Origin: Platanthera guangdongensis
Lineage: Eukaryota > Streptophyta > Magnoliopsida > Asparagales > Orchidaceae
DNA length: 64,000 nt
Assembly (NCBI GenBank): GCA_039583875.1
Contig: CM077166.1
Span: 80,598,564 to 80,662,563 of the forward strand
Direction: 5' to 3'
The notes under the pieces are model-generated. The model made no database searches and had not been told where the DNA came from. It worked only from the letters and a program-made list of their open reading frames with translations. Both the position numbers and the translations under genes were made by a program. Of this stretch, positions 21,953-34,000 are shown one piece after another. Position 1 is the first letter of the stretch, and every line of letters starts with the position of its first letter.

Positions 21953-23260
21953 TTAAGATGATTTATTAAATACCCTATATGCTTTGCTTACTTGGGAATA
22001 TCCTAGAAAAATTCCCTCTTCAGCCTTAGCTTCAATCTTTCGAATGCATTTCTTGTTGTTATTATGTATATAACATATGCAACCAAATACTTTAAAATAG
22101 GTGATTTTAGGTTTCTTCCCTTTAAGTAATTCATAGGGAGTCTTATTTTTGAGTTTATGTATCAAAATTCTGTTCAGTACATAATTTACTGTGCTTACAG
22201 CCTCTGCCCAAAAGAATAGTGGCATATAACCATCTACAAGTAATATGTCGGCAGCTTCAATTAGGGTTCTATTCTTCCTTTCAGCTATCCCATTTTGTTG
22301 GGGAGTTTTAGGTGCTGAGAAGGAATGTTTAATACCTTTCTTCGCACAGAACTCATGCATAAGAAGAGACTCAAACTCTGTAACATGATCACTTCTGATC
22401 AATGCAACATTGAGTAGAGTACTAAATTTGTATGGTCCTTAGAAATTCTGTAAGAACCTTAAAGGTATCTGACTTAGATCTTAGAAAGAACACTCAAGTG
22501 AATCTTGAGAAGTCATCTACAATGACTAGAGAATAGGATTTCCCTCCTAGGCTTTGTACATCAATGAGTCCAATGGGATCCATGTGTAGCAAGTACAAGA
22601 TCCTAGGTGAATCACTTTTATTAATTGATTTAAAACTAGATTTAGTTTGCTTGCCTAGTTGACAAGCCATGCAAAGGCCTTCCTTCATATAGGGACCAGA
22701 AGGTAAGCCTCTTACAAGGCTGTCTTTAGATAGCCTAGCAATATTTTTCATGTTTACATGTCCTAGTCTTTTATGTTATAATTTATTTTGATTGCAAACA
22801 ATATTAAGCAGACAAATATCTGAATTGGCAGAAAGAAAATCTACTAAGTATATGTTTCCTTGTCTATTTCCAATTAAAACTTTTTGTTTTCTTTATTGGA
22901 AATAATACATGATGTAGAGTTAAAGTGTACCTGATAACCTTCATCATATAATTGGCTTATTCAGATGATGTTATGTTTGAGTCCTTTTACATAAGTCACC
23001 TTCTTGAATGTGACTGCTCCAATCCTTACTTCTCCATAGCCTTCAGACTGACCATACTTTGAATCACCAAAGATAACCTTTGGTCCCAACTTGGACTTGT
23101 AATTATATAAGTTGTCCATGTTGTCAGTCATGTGCTTGGAGCATCCACTTTCCAGATACTATAGTTGATTAACAACTGGACAACTCTTCACCTGCAATGA
23201 AAACAGTTAGTTGTTCTTGACCCAGGTTACCTTGGGTCCTTTATATTATTGATAAGAAAA
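21953..23260 (-). pseudogene. pol: Copia-3 protease and integrase remnant
   Basis: The protease core reads ESG (Glu codon 23152-23150) instead of DSG, right after a TAG where the family has Trp (23161-23159). The zinc module keeps CMAC (about 22680). The integrase first Asp is present in an HMD context (about 22580), the second in SDHVTEF (Gly to Val next to it) and the Glu in QQNGIAERKNR. Breaks occur near 22490-22403, where the frame changes. Apart from the protease change, the integrase catalytic triad survives. Confidence 0.88.
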
Positions 23261-23399
23261 GATTGAAATCACAGAATACTCAGGTTGTGATTTATATCCT
23301 AATGGATGATATCTTCTTGTAGGTATTATCCAATCTGCAAGTGGGTTAAATGGTTTCTTAGTTTGATTAAAATTGTTATAATTATGATTTTTACCAAGT

Positions 23400-25341
23400 C
23401 TGACTGGGTTCGACAAAATGTTGTGAGTTTGTAGACCAGAGTTCGACGAAACGGGATGAGATCATCGATCTCTGCTCAGAGAATGAACATGTTCATTTTC
23501 TGTGCCCCAAGTTCGTCGACCTCTGCTCGACGAACCATACACAATTCGTGGATCGCAATAAGATGAAAGATTATTATATAGATTTGCGTTCAGCATTCGT
23601 CGACTTGAGTTCGACGAACTTGCCACATTTCGTTGATCTAAGTTCGACGAAAGCTGCTGAACATTGTTCTGCATATTAATTTTCTCGTCCTTTCTTCTTT
23701 CCATATTTTTTAGTTAAATTTCAAGTTGATTAGGATTGTGACTATCTATTTTTACTTTACCCTTAGCAGCTACAAATTTTATGGGGGTTGTTAATATATT
23801 TTTCTTGAGAATTGGGGGTAAACTTGATGAAGCACACAAACCCAGCTTACCATTCAGTCTGGCATTGACTGTGCTTGTAATGTCCATCAGCTTAAGGCTT
23901 CTCCCATTGAGAGATTTCTCAAGTTGTTTGGCCGCACATAACTCAGTTTTTAACAGAATAATTTGTTCATTAGCTAATGTAAGTTCATCTTTTAGCTTGG
24001 TGTTTTCAGATTTTAGTGTCTCTTGACTAGTTAGTTTTTCCCTAAGTGCTTTGATTTCTTTTTCAGAATTTATTAAATCAATGCACATAGTTTTAAATTC
24101 AATTTTAAAAGCATCAGAATTATAGTCAAAAGATAAGAGTACCTGATTAGCTTCTATTTCTGAAGCTTTTGTTTCTGAAGCTTCTTCATTGTCAGATCCT
24201 TCTTCATCTGATTGACTCCTGGAGGCATCAATGGCCATGAGGCATACTTCTTCTGCCCTTGCCTCTTCTTCATCTTCACTGGAGCTGGAGGATGTGGATT
24301 CATCCTTAGTTTCACTCCAGGATTCAGCTACAAAGCCTTTCTCCTTCTTCTTGTATTTGCTGAAAAAAGGCTTGCAGCTTTGCTGTCTTATAGAATCCTT
24401 CTCTCTTCTCTTTTACTTCTTTTGATTTTCTAGACACTCTGAGATGAAGTGTCCAGGTTTCCTGCAGCCAAAGCAAACCACTTCTTTAGTGGCGGTTTTG
24501 TCATACCTTAACATGCCATCCTGCTTGGATGACTTTCTTCTGAAATCCTTCCTTGCTATTTTATAGAATCTCTTGGCAAAGAGTCTCATCAGCTCTTCAT
24601 TCACAGTTGACGCTTCAGTTTCTTCAACGGTTTTAAAAGCTATGTTGTGCTCCTTCCTTGCGGTGGAGTTGTTCTCTGCTCAGTTGCTTCTCTGGATTTG
24701 ATTAGCTACTCAAAAGACTTGAGCTTTCCTAAAAGAGATTAAGTGGAAATCTTAGTTAGACTCCTGGCCTCCTTGATTGGCCAGATCCTTGAATCCCATG
24801 AGCTTGGGAAGCACATGAGGATTTTGTCATTCACCTAAGTGAGGGTGATGTCCTTGTCTAATGTCTTTAGCTCATTGATGATTGAGCTCAGCCTATTGTA
24901 TATATCTGTAACTGATTCTGTTTCCTCCTTCTTGAAGTTCTCATATTGTGATATGAGATTAGATCTTCTATCTTTTCTTTCATCAACAAATCCAGCCACC
25001 ATTTGATTCAGGGAATCCCAAATGGCCTTGGCTGATGTGCATTCAGCCACCTTCTGGAAGATGTCATCTGACATGGTTTGGGCCAGAATGTTCATGGTCT
25101 TGGCATCAGCAAACTTTGCTTTCTTTTGTGCTTCAGTCCACTCAGGTGGTGGAACTGCATTTGTGCTTGAAGCTGCTGTAGATGTAGAGGCAGTAGCTTG
25201 AGGAGGACCTGTCAAGATGGAATTGTAGATATCCTCATCAATAGAATTCATATATAACTTTATTCTTGTCTTCCAAATGGCAAACTTGTTTAAGTTGCAT
25301 ACTGGAGGTCTGGTGCTTGCATAATCTTTGTTCTGTGCCAT
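23400..25341 (-). pseudogene. gag: Copia-3 gag remnant
   Basis: The start is ATG 25341. A UBN2-type capsid domain runs to a TAG at 24835. A CX2CX4HX4C zinc knuckle is intact at about 24480-24430. A predicted coiled coil rich in Lys/Glu/Leu spans 24100-23900. The linker toward the protease (23704-23462) contains four more TTCGTCGA/TCGACGAA inverted pairs (23405-23655) inside the reading frame, a third location for the element's palindrome motif. Confidence 0.85.
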
Positions 25342-25432
25342 GTTGTGAATATATATTTAATAGAAATAACAATCAGATCTAACTCAGGATCTTTTGGTTC
25401 AAGGGGTTAACTTGTACAACAAAAGGAAACTT

Positions 25433-25444
25433 GATCTGATACCA
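25433..25444 (-). other. Primer-binding site of Copia-3
   Basis: Sense TGGTATCAGATC, two bases after the 5' LTR end. Complementary to the initiator tRNA-Met 3' end for 10 bases. Confidence 0.9.
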
Positions 25445-25446
25445 AT

Positions 25447-27379
25447 TGAAAGCTAGTGGTTAGATCTCGTATACTCTAGAGGGGGGGGGGCTGAATAGAG
25501 TATATTGAAACTTAAAACTTTTTTGTTGTAAATAAAAACAACCTAAGATAAAGTAATTTAACACAGCATATCACAAACATAACAAACCTAAGCCACACAG
25601 CCAAAGCAAGAACAAAAGAAAAAGTGCATCCAGACAACACAAGAATTTTATAGTGGTTCCCCTAAACTTGGGTACATCCACTCTTCTACCACCCTGGTAG
25701 GAATCCACTCAGGTTTTTGATCAGGTGACTGCCACCAATGAGCTTTTGATCAGGTGCTCAAAAATCAATCCTCAAGTCTTTTGATCAGGTGACTTGTAAC
25801 TAGGAATAACTTTTGGAGGGAGTTAAGAACCCTTTATACAGTAGGGGATGAGAGAGTGATTATGTCTTCTCTTTCTCAAATACAACTGAGAAGACTCTAG
25901 TGGATTTTGATGTTAGCAAGGGCTCCCCTTGAGACAAAGAATGGTTCAGAAAGTTGGAGCCATGCTGCAAGGTGATAGGTCTTCAAACTTTTTCTTTGAC
26001 CAGAAGAACTCCAGGAACTTCTTGACAGATAGATTGTTTGTTGTCCTTTGAAGAATCCTGCAATGAAGATAGAAGAAGACTCTTGATTTGAATGCTTGTT
26101 CTTCTTCTTCTTCTTCAGCTTGATGTTCTATCTCTGGTCTAGGGCTTATTTCTCTATATCGATGTGTTCTGTATTCTCTGTAAGTATCTCTCTCTCTTAT
26201 TTCTCAGTGTGCTATCGAGAGGGAAGAAGAAGATCCTTATTCACTGTATTTTTTCTGACTGCTACACAGGAAGAGAAAGAAAATCCCTTTTATATTTTCC
26301 ATATAAATTTTCTTTTCAAATTTGAATTCCTTTCTACATTGATTTCTAACGGACTGGAGAATATTTGCATTGATGGTTTCCCCAATTGTCCCATGGAAAA
26401 ACGGCAAGAAATAATCCTAATGAAAACCGTAATCAATGCTTGCTTCTAACGGTAATATTCAGAGAATATTTATGCATTGATTACTCAGGAATTATTGTAA
26501 TAGAAAAGGGACAGAGGGAGTGAATTTTCTAAGTCTGGAACTTTACAGAAATCGTCGAGCAGAATTCGTCGATCTGTGTCCAGAGTTCGTCGAACAGAGA
26601 AGTCAAATTCGTCGACCAGATAATTGTTGTTCGTCGAGCTGAGATCCAAGATCCTCGACCTAAGAACTGATAACTGCTTTCTCTAGACCCGTCAATTCTG
26701 TGGATCAAGTTCGTTGAGCTGAGAATATAACTTTGTCGACTGAATAACATAATTACATGTTTCTTGGACTTAAGAATGTTGAAGTAACGTGTCCAGAAAT
26801 TATCGACCACAGAACTGGGTTCGTCGACCTGAGAACTAGTTTCGTCGAGCTGAGAACTTCTAGCTGCTACTTGATAAATCTTGCCAAGACTGTGGTCTAA
26901 GTTCGTCGAGCTAGGAAGGTGAGTTCGTCGACTGGAGTGTGATCCTGGACTTAGAATACTTAGATGTTTCTGGAACAATATGTTGAAGTAAAATACCCAG
27001 TAATTGTTGACCTGAGAACTAAGTTCGTCGACTGAAGTTAAGTGTGAAGAATTCTAGACTTAGAATGTTGAAGTATACTCTAGAATTCGTCGACCTGAAA
27101 TTCAAGTTTGTCGAGCTCAGCTCAGAGAATTGTCTCTGATTTCGTCGAGCTGAGCATGACTTTCGTTGACCTGAGTTCGACGAACGGCGAACTTATTTTC
27201 TGAGTCTTTGAAATTTCTCTAAGTCGAGTCTTTTGTAGTCTGTTGATGGTTGGTCCAATCAGTGTTGACTCTAAGGACATAGCCTATACTCTAGAACTCA
27301 TACATGACCCTGACTATACATATTGGGTCAAACATCCTAATTTAGTGAACCTAGCCCAAATCCAAATAGGGATCCAACA
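25447..27379 (-). repeat. Copia-3 5' LTR
   Basis: 1,933 bp, paired with 14558-16495. It has a TATA box (sense TATAAAAG, 26287-26294), a TCGTCGA palindrome array at 26549-27185, and a G-run (sense C-run) at 25481-25490 near the U5 end. Confidence 0.95.
26549..27185 (-). repeat. TCGTCGA palindrome array, Copia-3 5' LTR
   Basis: The same ordered units as at 15660-16300. Differences between the two arrays are mainly CG to TG or CA within the cores, as expected from cytosine methylation. Confidence 0.88.
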
Positions 27380-28232
27380 CTGTCACATCTGTTGCATCTC
27401 CGGTATGTTGATGGAGTTCTTCATCTAGTAGCTCTTCTTCCACCATACTTGGATTGACGACTTTGACTGAGCTTGGGGCATCTTCTTGCACTACTTATTC
27501 CAAGTTTAGTTCTTTTATCATAACACCTGCATCTACACCAATAACACTGGATGAGCTACTATGGAGCATACTTATCTCATCAAATACAATATTTATAGAT
27601 TCTTCTACAACTAGGGTTTTCTTGTTAAAAATCCTATGCCTTACTATGACAACTATACCCTATAAGAATACCTTCAAAAAACTTTTCACTAAACTTCAGA
27701 TGATAATATTTCCCATTATTAAGTACGAAGCAATTGCTACCAAAGATCCTAAAGTAGGACACAATCGATTTTCTTCCCTTAAATAGTTAATAGGGAGTCT
27801 TACGATGGCTTTTGTTGATTAATGCTATATTTTGAACATGACAAGCTGTGTTGACAGCTTCAGCCCAGAAGTACTATGGTAGTGAAGCGTCATTCAACAT
27901 AGTTGTACATGCTTCAATGAAGGTTCTATTCCTTCTCTTAGCAACTCCATTTTATTGTGGAGTACACGGACATGAAAACTCATGAAAGATACCTTGACTT
28001 TCACAGAATTCTATCATGGCCACATACTCAAATTTTGTTCTGTGATCAGTTCTGATTTTGATCACTAAGAAGTTTAATTCATTTAGAATTTGCCGAACAA
28101 AATTAGTGAAATCCTCAAAGGTGTCTGAATTGTGTTTTAGAAAGAACACCATTATAAAACAAGAGTAGACATCAAAAATGACCAATATATATACTTTACC
28201 TCCTAAACCGTGAACTGGCATAGGACTAAACA
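27380..28232 (-). pseudogene. pol: Copia-2 integrase piece
   Basis: The minus strand carries the integrase core from just after the first catalytic Asp, with the second Asp in TDHRTKF (one Gly and one Glu changed). The open block ends at about 27952 at a stop after PCTPQ. The sense of the remaining stretch to 27380 is readable only in broken frames. The piece is bounded on the right by the Gypsy-4 LTR and on the left by the Copia-3 LTR. The first catalytic Asp lies across the gap, next to 39403. Confidence 0.85.
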
Positions 28233-31200
28233 TGTAACATCCCAATTCGTGCGAGGCCCCTTGTGCGCACTTTTAAGTCAGGAGAGCCGACTTGGGCTTA
28301 GGGAGCACTGATAGTTACGCTTGCACTTGAGTAGGGGAGGAGACGTTGGTCTAGAGTAGGACACGGGTAGTGACACTGGCGTGTCCATACCCGTGTGGTA
28401 CTCTGGTGTCTTTGCATCATCTTTGTGAAATTTCCAGAGCAAGATACGGGAAGTGACACGGGCGTGTCCCTACCCGTGTATGTTTGTATTCATCGAGCAG
28501 AGCTCGTCTACAACGGTCGATTGTGTTCCTGCCTAGCAGGACACGGGTAGGGACACGGGCGTGTCCCTACCCATATGTGTGTCCAAGCAGCAACTCGATG
28601 ATTCGTCAAGCGGAGATCTATGAATCGTCGAACGTGTTCCTCCTGAGCAGGACACGGGTAGTGACACGGGAGTGTCACTACCCGTGTTTGTCCAAGCAGC
28701 TCGACGATTCGTCGACCACATTCTTCCCGAGCAGGACACGGGTAGTGTCACGGGCGTGTCCCTACTTGTGTAGTTCAATTTTGAGTTTTGGCGAATTTTC
28801 TGGCTGCGTCGTTTCGAAGGGACTCATTTATTGAGTTGACTGGCGGTCCAATGATAGGCCGACACGTGTCTATGCAGTTGCCAAACTTCTCACATGAAAA
28901 GGGGAGAAAACCCTAGCCGTTTCTACTCTTCCTTCCAAGCCATTGTTGTAAGAAGCCACTGGAGAGGAAGAAGGTGCTGGAGCCGATCTTCTTCCCGTGA
29001 AGAACTAACACTGACCGAGAAGAAGAAGATGCTGCCAAGAAGGCTGACCAGATCCATGGTCGGAAATGCCAGAAATGAGGTGAGCTTCCTACCCTCTCCC
29101 TTGGTGCTAGATCTTTAGTTATTTCTAGGAGAGATGTTGACTCAAAAGGGTCTCGATATGTGAGAAGAAGGTTTCTAGGAAAAAGGCCATGCTAGGACTT
29201 GTGTCCTAGGATTTAGAGTCTTCTACCTTTCCCTCATTTCGAATGCAGTTTGTGAATAGGTTTCATGAAGAGAAGAGGCCTTATGAGGGTGTATAAGGGA
29301 GGAGAAATTCTGCACATTATTTGAAAGTTTGGTTGAAGGAAGAATACGAACCGATGTCGTTCACTTTACTTTAAGATGCGCTCAGAAAACTGTTTTCTGC
29401 GCGCATTAGCTTTCGAGGTCATTTTCAGTCATGATGCGGCCAGATCTGGGCTTTTGCCTAAACACAAAAGTCGCTACCCTTGGGAATACCTTTCCAACGA
29501 GAGTTTAAATGCCTTCACCAGATTCCTGTAGCCTTGGGAATCCCTGTTTGAAGTTACTGTGCAGTAATTATTCTTATACATGTAATTCTTTTATTTGATT
29601 TGTATTGATAGAGAGATCATGGTATAGTAACTGTAATGTTTGTGGAACTTAGACTATAAATGATTGGGGCGAAATATGTTAATGACATTTGTTGGATAGA
29701 TCCTTGATGAACAAATGGTATAGTAAGGTGCACTCAACCGAGGTGATTTGGTGGAGGTTAGAGAAAGATTTAAATATGTGAAATATTGAGAATGTACTTG
29801 ACAGTGGTAATGTGTTGAATAATGATGAGTTTGGCTTGAACATGTTGTATATAAATGGTAATGACTGTTACGAACAAATGGTCGTGGTCTTATACGATGA
29901 ATGTGTGAAATAACTTTACACTGATAATGAACCCATAAGTACCTTGGGATACAGGGTTATGAAAGGGTGTAAGTGTGGGGGTTTTGACCACACTGGTTTG
30001 GAAATGCTGAGAAGAGACATAAGTGGACTATTGGGCTTGGAACTCGGTGTTCATTCACGAGGCTCCTTCCGTGTCAGGTGGACGATTGAGCTTTGTCCTC
30101 ATGCTTTTTTCGAGGCTCCTTCCTTGCCACGATGATGTGAAATTGAATGTGGTGTGAGTCGACACGCGGTGTCGTAATCCTGGGTTAAGGATAGTTTGGC
30201 AGGTCTATGGGCTCGCCAGTCGTAATACCATCCGGAGCTGACAGATAGACATTGGGCAGTTAGGCTTGGTCCTCGGTGCTTATTCCTGGGGCTCCTTCCG
30301 TGCCAAGTGGACGGCTGGTCTTAGTACTCGTGCTTTTTTTCGAGGCTCCTTCCGGATCACAACATATGCTATTTCAGGGCTTGGTTCTCAGTGCACATCT
30401 ACCCGAGACTCCTGCTGAGCCGTAGTACGCATGTGAGCTCCGCTGTTCTGTTCTTAGCTTTGAGGTGTATAGAGGCCTAGGCTTGGTAGTGTGGATGCCC
30501 GCATAGTAGTGGAGAAGTCCGCTCCACAGTCACCGCCTAGCCATGACGGTTGATGCCTGAGAGGTTTGCTACCTGCTCAAAAAGTGGGAACTACAAGTCT
30601 GTGACCACATAGCAGTTACATGTGCATGATCATGGGTGAGTCATTGCATTGCATTCATGTCATTACATTGCATTGCATGCACAAAATCCTCATCGTATAG
30701 GTTTGTATGGGCACTCATATAAGATGAGTTACTTTATTGTTGAGCCGATCCTTAACTTATAAGTTTGTATGGAAATTCTTATAAGATAAGTTACTTTCCT
30801 GTTGTAAATCTATATGCTTAGATGGATTGATATAGCTTGAGTAGAATTGCTAGAATGGAATGCTGATAATATTGTGTTACATTACTTCTATTGGTACTCA
30901 TGACATGTATACTTACTCCACTTGCTTGTACTACTGCCTATATAAATATATTGTACCCTTGTTCCTTTCTTCGCCCGGTGCCGAGGAGTCGTCGGGGGAG
31001 CGGATGTGACAGCCACTTAGTCTTTTTACTAACGGTTGCTACGTCTTCCGTTTTAGGAAGAAACCCCACAGGCAGGACAACACTATGTCATACAGCAGGA
31101 CTTCTAGGCCCGAATGAAAGGGCCTGAAGGGACGGTGCCTTCGATACCGTCAGTGACCGATGTGAGTTGAAAGACTCATAATGTAGCCCTTTGGGCAAGT

Positions 31201-31457
31201 GTACTCGTACTCTGATATTTTAGAAGCTTGTTGTAGCTTCTTAATCTTGATGTACCTTTGAACTATTTTGCTTATGTATGGATTGACTTCGATTTTATAT
31301 TCTTGGTTGGGTTTGCATTGTATGATATTGTTTATGGCCGACAGAATAGGCGTCTTGTGGTGCAGACCAACACGTGCGTTGGTGCCATCGCAAGGCGGCT
31401 GTTCTGGGTATAAGACTCCCCTCGCCAGTGACTTATGTTCCGGGAGGGGGTTTTACA
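28233..31457 (+). repeat. Gypsy-4 5' LTR
   Basis: 3,225 bp, TGTAACATCCC...TTTTACA. It contains a palindrome array (28326-28775), a leader-like AAACCCTAG/CTTCTTCC zone near 28905, CATTG repeats near 30650-30680, tandem hairpins (30685-30800) and a TATA-like TATATAAATA near 30939. Short open frames (for example at 28484 or 28894) do not resemble proteins. Confidence 0.95.
28326..28775 (+). repeat. GACACGGGCGTGTC palindrome array, Gypsy-4 5' LTR
   Basis: Five to six copies of a compound unit: ACACGGGTAGTGACACGGGCGTGTCC followed by the inverted TACCCGTGT. Nested are a 14-bp palindrome GACACGGGCGTGTC and a longer stem between ACACGGGTA and TACCCGTGT. The spacers contain GATTCGTCGA, the Copia-3 motif. 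Confidence 0.88.
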
Positions 31458-31459
31458 AA

Positions 31460-31469
31460 TGGTATCAGC
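31460..31469 (+). other. Primer-binding site of Gypsy-4
   Basis: TGGTATCAGC two bases after the LTR end. It matches initiator tRNA-Met for 9 of 10 bases. Confidence 0.85.
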
Positions 31470-31505
31470 TTGCCACGATCCTGAACTAAAGAAGTCTTTC
31501 AATAA

Positions 31506-32756
31506 TGGTGCCACCCCCGTTCGATTAGTCAGTTTGGGGACAAACTAACTTAGCGGAAGCAGTGTTGAGCCCATATGTAATTCACACTAAGTTTGTCCAA
31601 CTTTGACCTTAAGATTAGTCAACCTGACCTTAGGTTTGTACTTTACGTGTAGATCCCAGTGCACGTTGAGCCGGTGGGGGGCACCCCCGCCCCGTCCGTA
31701 CCCACACAGTTTTAGCAATCGGAGCTAGGGCAGACGGTCACAGCTATCTTGGATGCCTTTGGATCCCAACAAGCCCCCATACAACAACAAGCTTCGAGAT
31801 CTAGTTGGTTGAGAACTTTCCGAGCTCTCTCTCCCCACCTGCCTACCTTGGGACAGAGTGGGCAGTGCATACAGAGGAATGGCTCGACACCGTGCAAGAA
31901 CTGCTGGCAGGAATTAGATGTCCGAACAATATGGCTGTGACCCTAGTAGTGACACTCCTGGAACTGCATGCCAAGAGGTGGTGGAAGTCCCTCATGGGCT
32001 CCACCTTTCAAGGGCGAGTTTATACTGAGATTAGCTGGACCGAGTTCCCAAGAGCCTTCTTAGAGCACTTCATTCCCTCGTCTGCTCGAGATGAACTCGA
32101 AGAGTGATTTTTACAGCTAAAGCATGGATCAAAGTCGGTTACGGAGTATCAACGAGAGTTCCAACATCTCGCGAGATTTGCTGACTCATATGACTTGGAT
32201 GACAGTGGATACGCTAAGTTCTTCTATAAAGGGCTGCGGGACCCCCTAAGGCTGGCCATTTTGTTTATAGCGGACTCCAGCTTGCCGGAAATTATTGACA
32301 TGGCGAAGAGGATAGAAGCAGAACACTTGGGAAGTGGTAAGAGACCAGTTGAGGGTGTGATGGAAGCTAGCCATAGTAACAGAAAGAGACATGACTACAG
32401 AAGAGGAAGAGGACATTATAGAGGTGGCGGGCGTTTCCACCGGAATTTTAGAATGGAGCACCCGGTTCTACAGCCGCCCACATTGCCTCCACCTCCACAG
32501 CTTCAACAGTTTTAGCAACCCGAGGGGCGGAATGAACGAGTGTGCTTCCAATGCAACAAACCGGGCCACATCCGATGTCACTGCCCGTATCTGTTTGGGA
32601 ATGCTCCACTTGCTCTCCCTCCGGCAGCTCCATGAGGGCGGGGTCATATGTATGGTTGAGGACGAGGACCACGAGGAGGAAACCCCAGACCTGCTCGGAA
32701 TCAAGTGTTTGTGCTGGACATGACACAGGAGCGGAACCCTTGGGAGGTGATTGTAG
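31506..32756 (+). pseudogene. gag: Gypsy-4 gag remnant
   Basis: The ATG at 31506 is the first after the PBS, but the first 300 bp are broken. From 31805 a single frame carries the retrotransposon gag domain (Trp-rich core at 31960-32000, and the YQREFQHLARF region at 32150). Stops occur at 32105 (TGA), 32513 (TAG) and about 32633 (TGA). It has an intact CX2CX4HX4C zinc knuckle at 32543-32584 and an Arg/Gly-rich stretch (32390-32440). The frame runs to 32756, where a GT-AG segment begins. The gag of this group builds the particle and packages RNA. Confidence 0.85.
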
Positions 32757-32851
32757 GTATGTTACAGTTTGTTTTCACATCTTCATTATTAATCCTAAGT
32801 TGCTTAAGATGTACTAGAGATCTAGCTTTGAGTATTGTTATTGGTACTTAG
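32757..32851 (+). other. Candidate spliceosomal intron at the gag-protease joint
   Basis: 95 nt, bordered G|GTATGTTACAG and TTGGTACTTAG|GC, clearly more T- and A-rich than the codons around it. Removing it links the gag frame (positions 2 mod 3) to the protease frame (1 mod 3) in phase 1 of a Gly codon. This gives the Val-x-x-Gly-Thr context that precedes the protease in related elements. If unspliced, the gag frame ends in the TAG formed by the acceptor itself. Both borders, length and phase fit, but no transcript evidence is available here. Confidence 0.6.
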
Positions 32852-34000
32852 GCACTGTGGTGGTCAGCGTGAAACCAGCCTATACGTTATTCGATACGGG
32901 TGCCTCACACTCGTTTGTGTCTATGGACTTCATTAAAGACCTAGATGGAGTGCAACACTTCACTGGTATTGCTCGACGAGTACGACTCCAAGACGACACT
33001 GAGATTACCGCAACCGCCAAGTGCGAATTGGAGATACTCATTGGGGGAAAGACGTTTGATACCCCTGCCACAGTTTTGAGAATTCCAGAATTTGATCTCG
33101 TTCTGGGCATGACGTGGTTGGATTGGCACTACGCAAGAATTGACTACGCGGAGAAGCGAATTTACTTGAGACATGGGGACACTGATGTCATCTTTCAAGG
33201 TATAAAATTTGCACCTCGTTTGTTATTATCTTCGATTCAGGCCTTGAAAGCTCACATGTGGGGGGAAGAAGTATACATAATATGTTTTTATCTGAAGGAG
33301 ATGAAAATAGATATGAAGGATGTGCGAGTAGTGCGGGACTTTCCCAAGGTATTTCCTGAGAAATTTCCAGGATTACACCTGCATAGAGAGGTGGATTTTC
33401 AAATTAAGCTAGTACCGAGTGCCAAGCCTGTCTCTAGGACCCCTCACCGAATGGCCCTGAAGGAACTCGCAGAGTTTAGAGTTTATTTGCAAGAGCTGGT
33501 GGAATCATGGTTTGTTCACCCCTGCTCATCCCTTTGGGGAGCCCCTATTCTGTTCGTTAAGAAGAAGGATGGAACCTTGCGATTATGCATAGACTTTCAA
33601 GAGCTCAACCAACTGATGGTACGGAACACCTATCCGCTACCCCGGATCGACGAGTTGTTCGACCAATTTTTAGGAGCGCATTGGTTTTCCAAATTGTATT
33701 TGCGCTCGGGGTACTATCAGTTGAGGATACAAGAGGAGGACATTCAGAAAGCACCTTTTAGCTCAAGGTATGGTTTGTACGAGTTCACCGTGATGTCGTT
33801 TGGGCTCACAAATGCCCCTTTAACTTTCATTAGTTTGATGATCAAAGTGTTCGAGCCTTATCTAGATATCTTCATCATCGTTTTCATCAATGACATTTTG
33901 GTCTAATCGAAGACAGAGGAAGTGCATATCGAGCATCTGACCTTGGTACTGGGGAAGCTAAAAGAGCATGCCCTGTTTGCCAAGTTCATCAAGTGCGAAT
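32852..34000 (+). pseudogene. pol: Gypsy-4 protease and reverse transcriptase remnant
   Basis: The protease has an intact DTGASHSF motif near 32893-32916. RT follows with the conserved [15 protein letters not shown] stretch (33550-33600). The first catalytic Asp is replaced by Tyr (33697-33699), and the FIDD box reads FIND (Asn 33889-33891). A TAA follows at 33904 and a TAG near 34003. Either substitution alone should abolish polymerisation. Confidence 0.9.

Larger units (their letters stand above)
14558..27379 (-). mobile_element. Copia-3: complete Sirevirus-type element, nested in Copia-2
   Basis: LTRs at both ends start TGTTGGATCC and end CTAGCTTTCA in sense orientation. The PBS follows the 5' LTR after two bases, and the PPT abuts the 3' LTR. 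Sense order is gag, PR, INT, RT, RNase H, envelope-like gene. Flanks share TGTC within a 5-bp duplication (TTGTC/CTGTC, one mismatch). The first 300 bp of the two LTRs differ at about 5% of sites by eye, so this is a moderately old insertion. All genes carry stops or frameshifts. Confidence 0.95.

Noticed and set aside
25433..25444. tRNA-Met-like sequence as part of a tRNA gene
   Set aside because: Only the 3'-end complement is present, immediately next to an LTR; this is the primer-binding site.
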